Shown here piece after piece: positions 43,034-52,357 of a stretch of 64,000 nt of DNA. The stretch comes from Bacilli bacterium. Its GTDB lineage: Bacteria > Bacillota_I > Bacilli_A > RF39 > UBA660. The DNA lies in contig JAFYYX010000001.1 in the NCBI GenBank assembly GCA_017548925.1, positions 610,852-674,851 of the forward strand, read 5' to 3'. The notes beneath the pieces were generated by a model that was given only the letters and a program-made list of their open reading frames with translations, did not search any database and had not been told where the DNA came from. Numbering within the stretch: position 1 is the stretch's first letter; every line of letters starts with the position of its first letter. The position numbers were made by a program, and so were the translations under genes.

Positions 43034-45350
43034 CAGTTCTAAGAGCTATAACAGCATCTTTTTTACTTGCTAGTTTAGCAGGTATATAACCACCTAGTAG
43101 TGTAAGTGATACACTTACTGTTAGAAGAATAATTTCATGAGTTATTTTAAGTTGTGCAACATTTTCTAAATCTGTTAATTTCTTTATTACGCTAGATATT
43201 GGAATACATAATAAGTTAGCTATAATTAAACCAATTAATCCAGATGCAACGCCTATAATAAATGTTTCTGCATTAAATACTCTTGTAATATCTTTCTTTC
43301 TAGCACCTAAGGCTTTTAATATACCAATTTCTTTAGTTCTTTCTAGAACACTTATATACATAATAATACCAATCATAATACTTGATACTACTAAACTTAT
43401 TGATGAGAATGCTACTAAAACTATAGTAACTCCATCCATAATACTAGAAGATAAAGAAGAAATAGATGCGGCCATATCAGTATAAATGATTTTATCTTCT
43501 TCTTTTTTACCTTTATTAAATTTATCTAAGTGTTTTAAAACTTTATCTTTAGATTTAAAATCTTTAGGATAAAGCTGAATAACATATGGAGCAGCTGTAC
43601 CACCAACATAAGATAGCATATTTTCTTTTGCAAGAGTTCCTTCAGCAGTAGAAGTATCAAATTTTTCTCCAGTAATTACATTATAGTTTGCTTTTTCTTG
43701 TGCTTTAACGATTTCTGAATTTTTATTTTTTTCTAAAACATAATCAATTAAAGATTCTTTATAAGTAATACCATTACCACTATACTGTGCAAACTTACTA
43801 CCCTCTTTACCTCTTATAATACCAACTATTTTAAGTTTAATATTGTTCTTATTATTATATAAAGGTTCATAGTTTTGTGCAGGAGCAAATTGAGTTCCAT
43901 AATTTGTATAAAAATCATTATCAAGTACTATTTGGAATTCTTGATTAAGCATATCATCAAATGTAATTTCTTTCTTAGGATCAAAACCAAATAATTTAAA
44001 GAAGTTTTCATCCATACCATTATTTATATCAATAAGTAATAATAATTCATTATAATTTTCTGGTTCTTTACCATAAATAAGTTCAAAATTATCTTCAATT
44101 ACTTGTCCTTTAGTTCCATCAAAATTTTCTGGTAGTGGGAATAAAACTGGTGCATTTAAATTTTGAGGCATTAATTCAATTTTACCAGTAGATACATTTT
44201 TATGAAGTAAGTTCATACTAAGCATTCTCATATAACTTACTCCACCAATTAAATCCTGATCAACTTCTTCTAAATATTTAATATAATCTAAATCAACTTT
44301 ATTTGTATGCATTATACTTGTTTGATCTTTAATTGAATGAATCTTTTTACTTTTAGAGTATGATTTATCAGTTACTTTCATTTCACTCATAATACTAGAT
44401 GTTGTATCTTCATCCATAACAGCAACTTGTTGTGAAATAATAATTGGCATTTGTGATAAAGTTTCTTTTTCAAATTTATCTATTTGAATTTGAAAACCAT
44501 TTGATAAAGCAAGTATTAAAGCTATACCAATAATACCAATACTTGATGCAAAAGCAGTTAAGAATGTTCTACCCTTTTTAGTTCTAATATTATTAAATGA
44601 TAGTTTAAGTGCTGTTAAGAAACTCATTTTAGTTTTCTTAATCTTAATTTCTGATTCATCTTTATCTTTATTAGTTATAGGGTTAGAATCACCTATTAGT
44701 TCTCCATCTTTAAGTTCAAGAATTCTTGTTGAATATTCTTTAGCTAAATCTGGGTTATGTGTAACCATAATAACAAGTTTATCTTTAGCTATTTCTTTAA
44801 TTAGTTTCATAATTTGAACACTAGTTTTAGAATCAAGTGCTCCAGTTGGTTCATCAGCTAAGATAATTTCTGGATCATTTGCAAGAGCTCTTGCTATTGC
44901 AACTCTTTGCATTTGACCACCAGATAATTGATTTGGTTTTTTATGAGCATGATCTTTAAGTCCTACTTTTTCAAGTAGTTCCTTTGCTTTTCTATGAGCA
45001 TACTTTTTAGATTTACCTGATAAAACTAATCCCATTTCAACATTAGATTGAACAGATATATGAGATATTAAATTATAACTTTGAAATATAAATCCAATAC
45101 AGTTATTTCTATAAGCATCCCAATCTTTATTTTTAAATTCTTTAGTAGATTTATTATTAATAATTAAATCTCCAGAATCATATCTATCTAGTCCACCAAT
45201 AATATTAAGTAGTGTTGTTTTACCTGATCCAGATGCGCCAAGTACAGATACAAATTCTTTTTCTCTAAAGTCTATTGAAACTCCTTTTAAAGCTTCCTGT
45301 TTAAACTCTCCAGTTTTATAAACTTTTTTAATATTTTTAACTTTTAACAT
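43029..45350 (-). CDS. MacB/FtsX-type ABC transporter, fused ATPase and permease
   Basis: This 773-residue protein has an N-terminal ATPase domain with Walker A GASGSGKTT, signature LSGGQMQR and Walker B IILADEPTGALDS. It is joined by a charged linker (about 225-245) to a permease with one membrane helix (about 260-280), a large extracellular domain (about 285-630) and a C-terminal FtsX triple helix. The LERTKEIGILKALGARKKDI motif is present. Such proteins form mechanotransmission dimers that export peptides, lipoproteins or antibiotics. Repeats upstream suggest regulated expression. The substrate is unknown. Confidence 0.9.
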   Translation of the reverse strand: MLKVKNIKKVYKTGEFKQEALKGVSIDFREKEFVSVLGASGSGKTTLLNIIGGLDRYDSGDLIINNKSTKEFKNKDWDAYRNNCIGFIFQSYNLISHISVQSNVEMGLVLSGKSKKYAHRKAKELLEKVGLKDHAHKKPNQLSGGQMQRVAIARALANDPEIILADEPTGALDSKTSVQIMKLIKEIAKDKLVIMVTHNPDLAKEYSTRILELKDGELIGDSNPITNKDKDESEIKIKKTKMSFLTALKLSFNNIRTKKGRTFLTAFASSIGIIGIALILALSNGFQIQIDKFEKETLSQMPIIISQQVAVMDEDTTSSIMSEMKVTDKSYSKSKKIHSIKDQTSIMHTNKVDLDYIKYLEEVDQDLIGGVSYMRMLSMNLLHKNVSTGKIELMPQNLNAPVLFPLPENFDGTKGQVIEDNFELIYGKEPENYNELLLLIDINNGMDENFFKLFGFDPKKEITFDDMLNQEFQIVLDNDFYTNYGTQFAPAQNYEPLYNNKNNIKLKIVGIIRGKEGSKFAQYSGNGITYKESLIDYVLEKNKNSEIVKAQEKANYNVITGEKFDTSTAEGTLAKENMLSYVGGTAAPYVIQLYPKDFKSKDKVLKHLDKFNKGKKEEDKIIYTDMAASISSLSSSIMDGVTIVLVAFSSISLVVSSIMIGIIMYISVLERTKEIGILKALGARKKDITRVFNAETFIIGVASGLIGLIIANLLCIPISSVIKKLTDLENVAQLKITHEIILLTVSVSLTLLGGYIPAKLASKKDAVIALRTE

Positions 45351-45378
45351 ACATTAAAACTTCCTTTCAACGCAATTA

Positions 45379-45384
45379 ATTATA
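45379..45384 (-). promoter_or_regulatory. -10 box of the ABC transporter gene
   Basis: TATAAT on the minus strand, 28 bases before the ATG. No -35 match lies 17 bases upstream, which fits a promoter depending on an activator or controlled at the repeats next to it. Confidence 0.5.
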
Positions 45385-45393
45385 TGATAATTG

Positions 45394-45443
45394 TTAGTTG
45401 CGCACTACCAACTTTTAGTTGCATTTATGTATAAACTAATTGC
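45394..45443 (-). repeat. Three 8-bp boxes at exact 21-bp spacing upstream of the ABC gene
   Basis: Minus-strand boxes GCAACTAA (45394-45401), GCAACTAA (45415-45422) and GCAATTAG (45436-45443) repeat every 21 bp, two helical turns, and run upstream from the -10. They look like binding sites for a regulator on one DNA face. A separate 10-bp palindrome, TTCCTAGGAA, is at 45458-45467. Confidence 0.6.
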
Positions 45444-45518
45444 TTTTTTCTAAAAAGTTCCTAGGAAATATTATCATAAATGATATATAAAGTCAAAAAT
45501 ATAAAACTATATTTATGT

Positions 45519-45550
45519 AAAGAAAAAGAAAAGATAAATTAATTATCTTT
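45519..45550 (-). terminator. Terminator of the 45539 gene
   Basis: Minus-strand stem GAAAAGATAA with TTATCTTTTC (with a small loop) and T-rich tail, overlapping the stop. Confidence 0.75.
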
Positions 45551-46630
45551 TCTTACTCTTTGACTAAAAAGTGGATTATTATATGCATCTTTTCTAAAGA
45601 AATAATCAACTACTCTTTTAGATAATCTTATATCATTATAATCTTTACCATTATATCTACTCATTAAAGTAAATAAATGATCAAAATCTTGAATAGATTC
45701 TAAACTATAATATGGATAAGATTGTAGTGCATAAGCATAAAGCAAGTATAATTCATTTTTATTTTTATAATACTCACCTAATACTTTAGGATCATCACTT
45801 TTTGGTTCGTATATTAATCGACCACGTTTATGATAATTTATAACTGGACTATGTTGAATAGCTAAAATTGTATTTGTAGTTTTAGATTTAATAGTTTTTA
45901 TAACAGGAGCTAACTTTTCAGCTTCATCAACTTCATTATGTGTTTCAAAACAAAAATCATTAAATTTTAATGAAAAATATTTATATTCAGTACAAGGATT
46001 GCAAAACATAAGTAAACACTTATAACTATTAACCATATGAGTATCTTCTTCACTAGGAAAACTTTCAATTAACTGATTAATTGTATTAACAGATTCAATA
46101 TCTGAATAATCTAGACTTATATCATTTAAGATATCTTCATCGGTATAATCAAGATTATGTAGATCAACAAGTGTTGTATGAACATCATTAAAAATAGCAT
46201 AGAATTTAATAGCTCTAATCATTCTAATAATTGGATAATTGCCTTTAATTGATTCATATTTTTTATATATTAAAGGATCAAAAGCTGAAAAAGTATTAAG
46301 ATTAAGTATACCTTTAAGTTTAAACCTTTTTTCTATATGTTGATATAAAAAAGGCATTAACCAATCATTTTCACTAAACAGTCTTCTCTCTTCATCAAAA
46401 AGTGGTGGCATTACTTGCATAAAATAATTTATTTTACCTTGAGCAAGTAAATATTTATCTAAATCAACATCTTCAAGTAAATCTACCTCATCTAAAGCAG
46501 TAGCTACTTTACGATATTTTTCTAAAATTTCCATATAAAGTTCTAAAAGTTCATTATAAAAATTAAAGACATCTTTAGCTACATCTTTATATTCTAATGG
46601 TTCAGTTAATGTTTCATAAATTTTTCCCAT
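45539..46630 (-). CDS. Hypothetical soluble protein with Arg-rich tail
   Basis: This 363-residue protein is unrecognised. It is helical with a Cys-containing central region (KCLLMFCNPC) and no membrane segment. It ends LFSQRVRKDN, a relative of the RTR tails. It diverges from the metallopeptidase-like gene at 46755 across a 124-base AT-rich gap and has an AAGGGTGG ribosome binding site. No function can be assigned. Confidence 0.7.
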   Translation of the reverse strand: MGKIYETLTEPLEYKDVAKDVFNFYNELLELYMEILEKYRKVATALDEVDLLEDVDLDKYLLAQGKINYFMQVMPPLFDEERRLFSENDWLMPFLYQHIEKRFKLKGILNLNTFSAFDPLIYKKYESIKGNYPIIRMIRAIKFYAIFNDVHTTLVDLHNLDYTDEDILNDISLDYSDIESVNTINQLIESFPSEEDTHMVNSYKCLLMFCNPCTEYKYFSLKFNDFCFETHNEVDEAEKLAPVIKTIKSKTTNTILAIQHSPVINYHKRGRLIYEPKSDDPKVLGEYYKNKNELYLLYAYALQSYPYYSLESIQDFDHLFTLMSRYNGKDYNDIRLSKRVVDYFFRKDAYNNPLFSQRVRKDN

Positions 46631-46692
46631 ATAACCACCCTTATATTAATTTAATTATATAATATATAATTAACTATTATCAATAAATTTTA

Positions 46693-46721
46693 TTTACAAA
46701 TATCCTTTAAATAGTTATAAT
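46693..46721 (+). promoter_or_regulatory. Promoter of the first HExxH gene
   Basis: TTTACA 46693-46698, a 17-base spacer and TATAAT 46716-46721. Confidence 0.65.
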
Positions 46722-46754
46722 ACTTTACTAAATTAAAGAAAGGGGTAATTTTTT

Positions 46755-47897
46755 ATGTATAATGGAAAAATTTTCTATAATGGTAAGCTTTACGTATGTA
46801 GAAAAACTGAAGATAATAAGTCAATAAATAGTGCTAAGTTAGATGCTGATTATAAAATTACTGAAATTATTGAAATGACTAATGAAGATTTCCAAATAAT
46901 AAAAAAAGAAATTAGTAAAGATACATCAAATATCTTTAAAAACAAGAAATTAAATGAAATAGCAAAAATAAACCCTTTAATAGCTCACGTTGATATATTT
47001 GTTAACTACTTAGATAAAATACTTGATGAGATTCCTTATGAATGTCGAGGAACATTTTATAAAAATTTAGAAACTCTAGATATCAAAATAGTTAAAAATC
47101 TTAAAATTAATAGTAAAAATTTCTCTGCTGCAGCCGATTATGAAATTAAAACTAATACTATTAGAATAAGTAAAGAAGCTCTAGATAATTTTAAACTACA
47201 TCAAAAAAATAAATGTCCTAATAGTACTATTAATGATTTTTTAGCTAGATTAATTATTCATGAATTATTTCACACGGCATCAACTATTTATGATAAAGAA
47301 ACTAAACAAACAAAAGCTGGTGTTATTGCTAAAAGGAATGATCTTTTAATTAATAGTGCATTAAATGAAGGAATTACTGAAGTACTTACAAATAAAGTAT
47401 TAGATAGTGATAACACAAAATTAGATAATATATTTAAATATAAAGAATTTACAAGATTAGTAAATCAATTAATTATTTTAGTTGGATATGATAATGTTAT
47501 ATCATCATACTTTTTAAATAATGGTACAGAAAGTATTAAAGATGGACTTTATTTTATTAATAATGATTATGAAGCTGTAGATAAATCTATAACTTTATTT
47601 GGTTTAGTAGATTCAAATAATTATGATAATCCTATAGATATGGATTATATAGTTAGATTTCAATATTGTTTATTATTATTTTTTGAAATGAAATTAGAAA
47701 TACTAAAAAAATATAATAATTTTGATGAAATTAAAGATATAATGGATTGTATGATAGAAAACATTTTATTTATAACTTCTAAAAACAGAAAAGTAAATAA
47801 ATCTATTGAAACAATCCAGCTTCAAGCTTTAACTAAATATAACGAAATTAAAAATAAATATTATTATTTAAAAGAACCATATCAAAGAAAAAGATAA
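46755..47897 (+). CDS. Predicted zinc metallopeptidase-like protein with QRKR tail
   Basis: This 380-residue protein has the motif IIHELFHTAS, giving HExxH at residues 169-173, and NEGITE 32 residues further (Asn204-Glu205), the third-ligand pattern of gluzincin peptidases. It has no signal peptide, so it would act in the cytoplasm unless exported by an unknown route. It is clearly paralogous to the next gene: both begin with a short strand-rich piece, share GR-NPL and CRGTFYKNLET / LRGNFYRNLET blocks, and have the same HExxH-NEG layout. It ends EPYQRKR. Confidence 0.72.
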   Translation: MYNGKIFYNGKLYVCRKTEDNKSINSAKLDADYKITEIIEMTNEDFQIIKKEISKDTSNIFKNKKLNEIAKINPLIAHVDIFVNYLDKILDEIPYECRGTFYKNLETLDIKIVKNLKINSKNFSAAADYEIKTNTIRISKEALDNFKLHQKNKCPNSTINDFLARLIIHELFHTASTIYDKETKQTKAGVIAKRNDLLINSALNEGITEVLTNKVLDSDNTKLDNIFKYKEFTRLVNQLIILVGYDNVISSYFLNNGTESIKDGLYFINNDYEAVDKSITLFGLVDSNNYDNPIDMDYIVRFQYCLLLFFEMKLEILKKYNNFDEIKDIMDCMIENILFITSKNRKVNKSIETIQLQALTKYNEIKNKYYYLKEPYQRKR

Positions 47898-47924
47898 GTA
47901 AGATAACTTGCCTATCTTTTTTAA
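47888..47924 (+). terminator. Terminator between the two HExxH genes
   Basis: Stem AAAAAGATA with TATCTTTTTT, with an internal AAG/CTT pair; overlaps the coding end. Confidence 0.7.
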
Positions 47925-47933
47925 TTATTTACA

Positions 47934-47962
47934 TTGACATTTGTTCGATATTATTATAAAAT
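47934..47962 (+). promoter_or_regulatory. TTGACA-TGTTCG type promoter
   Basis: TTGACA 47934-47939, TGTTCG 47942-47947 and TAAAAT 47957-47962, with a 17-base spacer. Confidence 0.78.
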
Positions 47963-47990
47963 ATATTTCACCTAAAAAAGGGGGATATTT

Positions 47991-49136
47991 ATGGGAAGTA
48001 TGGAATATATATACTACAATAATACTGTTTATCATCAAAGTGGTAAGTCATACTACAAATTTGACATATTGAATCAAACTAAAGCATTAAAAATTGAAAA
48101 AGAAGAAAAAAGAGATCTTGTTAAATTTATTGAATCAAGAAATCAAGATATTTTCAAAAGTAATCGATTAAATAAAATTGGTAGATTAAATCCAGCTTTA
48201 AAACGTATTGAAGGAATTGAAAATATTTTAAATGCAATGGAAATGATCATTCCTGAAAAACTAAGAGGTAACTTTTATAGAAATCTAGAAACAGTAAAAA
48301 TATATTTTATTGAATATTATTCGGAAGATGAAAGAAATGTTCAAGGAACATATAGATCAAGTGATAATTCTATTTTAATTTACACTCCTGAATATTTAAA
48401 AGGATGTGAAAGTGATTATAAAACAATTATAATAACTACTTTAGTACATGAACTATATCATTTATCTTCTTCAAAATATGATAAAGAAAATCGTATACAA
48501 AAATCAGGTGTTGAATACTGCAATTATTTTCAAGAAAAAGATGTAACTGAGCATGATGAAAAACTTGAATCAAAACCAATTAATACACCATTAAATGAAG
48601 GTATAACAACTTTTTTTGAGCAAGCTACTTTAGCATTACTAGGTGAAAAAAGTATTGGAATATCTTATTGGGTAAATCTTGCTATTACAATGCAGTTATT
48701 TATATTAATTGACAAAACAGCAATCGAAAAATCATATTTCAAAGGATTAGGAACATTCTTAATACAAAAAGATTTAAACAAAATAATTAACGATCCATGT
48801 AAAGCTGAGTATCTAATGTATATATTAAATGATGTAAGTATTAAAGACTATTGTGCAAACAATTATTATCCGGTTTTAAAAGCTGAAAATATATTAATAG
48901 ATTACTTTGAAGCTACAATAAATAATCTTATTAATAACCATCAAATAGAAGAAGCATTTGGAACATATTTAGCATTAATCGAACACTATCGCATAATATT
49001 TAATGATAAAGAATTTAAAATTGCTAAAGTTATCAATGATAATTTCAAAAATATTGAGATAACAAATAGAAATAAACTTGATAGTATAAAAAAACAATTT
49101 GCAAATATAAATATACCTAGAAGAACTAGACAATAA
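47991..49136 (+). CDS. Predicted zinc metallopeptidase-like protein with RTR tail
   Basis: This 381-residue paralogue of the preceding gene has LVHELYHLSS (HExxH at 153-157) and LNEGITTFFE (Asn202-Glu203), so both metal-site blocks are kept. An insertion of about 20 residues with extra Cys and acidic residues separates them. It ends NIPRRTRQ. It has its own promoter of the TTGACA-TGTTCG family and a GGGGGAT ribosome binding site. Its substrate is unknown, and no signal peptide is present. Confidence 0.72.
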   Translation: MGSMEYIYYNNTVYHQSGKSYYKFDILNQTKALKIEKEEKRDLVKFIESRNQDIFKSNRLNKIGRLNPALKRIEGIENILNAMEMIIPEKLRGNFYRNLETVKIYFIEYYSEDERNVQGTYRSSDNSILIYTPEYLKGCESDYKTIIITTLVHELYHLSSSKYDKENRIQKSGVEYCNYFQEKDVTEHDEKLESKPINTPLNEGITTFFEQATLALLGEKSIGISYWVNLAITMQLFILIDKTAIEKSYFKGLGTFLIQKDLNKIINDPCKAEYLMYILNDVSIKDYCANNYYPVLKAENILIDYFEATINNLINNHQIEEAFGTYLALIEHYRIIFNDKEFKIAKVINDNFKNIEITNRNKLDSIKKQFANINIPRRTRQ

Positions 49137-49168
49137 AAAAAGAAACAAATTAATGTTTCTTTTTTTAT
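49136..49168. terminator. Bidirectional terminator
   Basis: Stem AAGAAAC with GTTTCTT, flanked by A7 and T7; ends the HExxH gene on plus and gatB on minus. Confidence 0.85.
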
Positions 49169-50607
49169 TTTAATAATTCAGTTAAAATATCTCTAACTAA
49201 GCTAGGATTAGCTTGTCCCCTAGTCTTTTTCATTGTTTGACCAACAAAATAGTCAAACATATTAGTTTTACCAGCCTTATATTGTTCGATTTGAGCAGGG
49301 TTTTCATCTAATACTTCTTGAATGATAGATTTTATAGCTCCATCATCAGAAATTTGTTCCATGCCTTCATCTTTCATAATTTTTTCTGGTTCTTCTTCTC
49401 TTTCTAAAACTAAGAAGAATAAATCCTTAGCTTGTTTAGAAGATATCTTTCCAGATTTAACGTTTTCAGTTATTTTAGATAGTCTTTCTGGAGTTAAATA
49501 TATTTCATTAATATTTATCTCATGTTTATAAATATAACCTAAAATTTGACTTATAATCCAGTTTGCAGCTGTTTTCGCTTCAACGCCTAGTTTTAAGCAT
49601 TCTTCAAAATAATCTGAAATAGGTTTTTCCTTAATTAAAATTGTAGCATCATAATTAGATAGTCCTAATTCAGATATATACTTTTCTTTTCTTTCTGAAG
49701 GAAGCTCTGGAATATTATCTTGAACATTTTTAATAAATTCCGGAGTAAGTCTTACCTTTGGAATATTTGGTTCAACAAAATATTTATAGTCTTCTGCATC
49801 AACTTTATCACGCATTGCAATTGTTGTACCAGTTTCATCATCCCAACGTCTTGTTTGTTGTCTTACTTCTTCATCATATCTGCCTTCATCTTTTAGTTGA
49901 GATTGTCTTTTAACTTCATAAATAATTGCATCATGAACTGATGAGAATGAACATACGTTTTTAATTTCAACTTTTGTTCCTTTAGTATTTTCATCTTCAG
50001 AAATTGATACGTTAACATCACATCTTAAATGACCTTTTTTAGAATCTGCTTCAGATACACCGCAGTACTGATAAATTGCTCTCATTGTTTCTAAGAATGC
50101 AACAGCATCATCTGCTGAATGTATTACTGGATCAGTAACAAGTTCAAATAAAGGGTTACCTGCTCTATTATAGTTAATAGTAGATGTGTCATATAAATGT
50201 GTAAGCTGAGCAGCATCTTCTTCTAAGTGTAAGTTATCAATTGTAACTCTAAATACAGATCCATCTTCTCTTTCAACATCAACATAACCACCATTACCTA
50301 CACACTCTTCAGGTGGGTTTTGAGTTATTTGATATCCTTTAGGTAAGTCTGGATAGTAGTAGTTTTTTCTTTCCCAGTACATATATTCAGGAATTCTTGC
50401 ATGAAGTACTGATGCAATCATAACAGCTTGTTCAACTGCTTTTTTATTTGCAACAGGAAGTACTCCAGGAAATCCCATATCTATTGGAGATACGTTACAG
50501 TTTGGAAGTTTATTATATTCGTTTTTAGCTGGAGAGAACACTTTAGAATTTGTTAAAGATCCTTCACAGTGCATCTCTAAACCTATAGTTACAAAATATT
50601 TTCCCAT
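49165..50607 (-). CDS. gatB: Asp/Glu-tRNA amidotransferase subunit GatB
   Basis: This 480-residue subunit carries out the kinase and transamidase steps that convert Asp-tRNA(Asn) or Glu-tRNA(Gln) with ammonia from GatA. The N-terminal GLEMHCEG, the NCNVSPIDMGFPGVLPVANKKAV region and GHLRCDVNVSI are present, as are the helical and YqeY-like C-terminal domains (GQTMKKTRGQANP). AAGGAGG precedes the ATG, which follows gatA by one base. It is the last gene of the T-box operon. Confidence 0.97.
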   Translation of the reverse strand: MGKYFVTIGLEMHCEGSLTNSKVFSPAKNEYNKLPNCNVSPIDMGFPGVLPVANKKAVEQAVMIASVLHARIPEYMYWERKNYYYPDLPKGYQITQNPPEECVGNGGYVDVEREDGSVFRVTIDNLHLEEDAAQLTHLYDTSTINYNRAGNPLFELVTDPVIHSADDAVAFLETMRAIYQYCGVSEADSKKGHLRCDVNVSISEDENTKGTKVEIKNVCSFSSVHDAIIYEVKRQSQLKDEGRYDEEVRQQTRRWDDETGTTIAMRDKVDAEDYKYFVEPNIPKVRLTPEFIKNVQDNIPELPSERKEKYISELGLSNYDATILIKEKPISDYFEECLKLGVEAKTAANWIISQILGYIYKHEININEIYLTPERLSKITENVKSGKISSKQAKDLFFLVLEREEEPEKIMKDEGMEQISDDGAIKSIIQEVLDENPAQIEQYKAGKTNMFDYFVGQTMKKTRGQANPSLVRDILTELLK

Positions 50608-50608
50608 A

Positions 50609-52060
50609 TTACTTAACCTCCTTAGCTATTTGATTTTTATAGCTCATTTTTTCTTGTAGAGCATAAGCAATATTTAAAACTGTTTGGTCATTATAACAGT
50701 TACCTGTAATATTAACTCCAACTGGTAAATTACTTACAAATCCATCAGGAATTGTAATTGATGGGAATCCACCAAAGTTACCAATTTGTAGATGTTCATC
50801 AAGTGCTGTTAATTCATCATCAGTAACCATTTCATCATTTACTAATTTTTTAGCAGGACCTATACCAACAGGCAAAATCATACCATCATATTTTTTAAAT
50901 TGTTTTTTAATAACATCAACAATTAATCTTCTTGCTCTTTGAGCATTTTTAAAATATCTTTCTTGGTTAACTGTTTGAAGTACATAAGAACCAATTACAA
51001 ATCTTCTTTTAATCAAAGATGAGAAACCTTTAGTTCTATGATCCTTCATTATTTCTTGGAAAGTTTCTCCCTCTCCTCTTGGACCAAAACTAAATCCAGT
51101 AAGGTTAGACATATTAGATGTAGCTTCAGCACAAGATAAAACTACATAAACTGATGCAATTGCATTTAGTAGTTTTTGATCAATAGAAACTTCTTCTACT
51201 TCCATACCAAGTTCTTTAGCAGTTTCTACAACTTTTATGAAGTTATCTAAATGTTCTTCAGTTTCTTTAGGTAAATTTTTATAGTTTGATTTATCTACTA
51301 ATTCTTTAATATAGAATAATTTTTTACCTTTAACATCTTTATTTAAATCATCATATAAATGAATACTTGATGAATCCCAAGTAGTCATATCTTTAGGATC
51401 TTTACCTTTCATTGCATCAACTGCAATAGCAGCATCTTCTACAGTTCTAGCTAAGACACCACAATGGTCTAAACTAGATGCAAAAGCAAATAATCCATAT
51501 CTTGAAATCATACCATAAGTAGGCTTGTATCCAACGATACCACAGAATGCTGCAGGTTTTCTAATAGAGTCTCCTGTATCAGATCCTGTTGCAAATGGAT
51601 ATACTCCTGATGCAACAGCAGCTGCTGATCCAGATGATGAACCTGCGCATTGTCTTGTTGTATCCCATGGGTTTTTTTGAACACCAGTATGTCCTGATGT
51701 ACCAGTACCACCCATACCAAATTCATCCATACAAGTTTTATTAGTTGGAACACACCCATGTTTAAGTAAATTTTCTATAGCAGTAGCTGTAAAAAATGGT
51801 ACATAATCTTTTAATGTATTAGATGAACCAGTTGATAAAATTCCTTTAGTTGAATAGTTATCTTTAATACCAAATGGAATACCAGATAGTAAATCATCAG
51901 TTACTTCAGTACCTTTAGCATCATCTAATATTGTTTCAAATGCATTACATTTTTCTTGTACTTCATGTGATTTTTTAATAGATTCTTTAACAAGTTCATC
52001 AGAAGTTACTTTGCCTTCTTTAAGTAGGTCATGTAGTTCTACAATAGTTTTATCCATCAT
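50609..52060 (-). CDS. gatA: Asp/Glu-tRNA amidotransferase subunit GatA
   Basis: This 483-residue amidase releases ammonia from glutamine for GatB. The catalytic Lys is in IPFGIKDN, and the Ser-cis-Ser-Lys triad is completed by CAGSSSGSAAAVA and ATGSDTGDSIRKPAAFCG. Length is normal. Its start lies one base after the gatC stop, with GGTGG just upstream, and gatB follows by one base, so the three subunits are coupled in translation. Confidence 0.97.
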   Translation of the reverse strand: MMDKTIVELHDLLKEGKVTSDELVKESIKKSHEVQEKCNAFETILDDAKGTEVTDDLLSGIPFGIKDNYSTKGILSTGSSNTLKDYVPFFTATAIENLLKHGCVPTNKTCMDEFGMGGTGTSGHTGVQKNPWDTTRQCAGSSSGSAAAVASGVYPFATGSDTGDSIRKPAAFCGIVGYKPTYGMISRYGLFAFASSLDHCGVLARTVEDAAIAVDAMKGKDPKDMTTWDSSSIHLYDDLNKDVKGKKLFYIKELVDKSNYKNLPKETEEHLDNFIKVVETAKELGMEVEEVSIDQKLLNAIASVYVVLSCAEATSNMSNLTGFSFGPRGEGETFQEIMKDHRTKGFSSLIKRRFVIGSYVLQTVNQERYFKNAQRARRLIVDVIKKQFKKYDGMILPVGIGPAKKLVNDEMVTDDELTALDEHLQIGNFGGFPSITIPDGFVSNLPVGVNITGNCYNDQTVLNIAYALQEKMSYKNQIAKEVK

Positions 52061-52061
52061 A

Positions 52062-52355
52062 TTAATCCACCACCTTTGGTACTTCTACTTCTCTATCATT
52101 TACTTGATCACAGTTAGATAGTAAGTCTTCAATTGAAGGTGATTCTTCTGCAACATCTTCTCTTAACTCTACTTCAAAATCATCTAAAGTATGAGTCATA
52201 GGAGTTGCATCGCTAATTCCATCAATATCATTTATTTTATTAATATTTTTATCAATGATTTCAAATTCATCTAAAATCATTTTATTTTCTTCAGGTGTTA
52301 AACCTATCATAAGAAGATCAGAAAGTTTATCTATAGTTGCTTGATTAAATTCCAT
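52062..52355 (-). CDS. gatC: Asp/Glu-tRNA amidotransferase subunit GatC
   Basis: This 97-residue subunit wraps around GatA and GatB and stabilises the complex. It has the family helix (KLSDLLMIGLTPEENKMIL) and the TPMTHTLDDFEVELREDV segment. It starts two bases after the non-discriminating aspS and ends one base before gatA. Direct linkage to aspS2 supports a functional unit for making Asn-tRNA. Confidence 0.95.
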   Translation of the reverse strand: MEFNQATIDKLSDLLMIGLTPEENKMILDEFEIIDKNINKINDIDGISDATPMTHTLDDFEVELREDVAEESPSIEDLLSNCDQVNDREVEVPKVVD

Positions 52356-52357
52356 AG

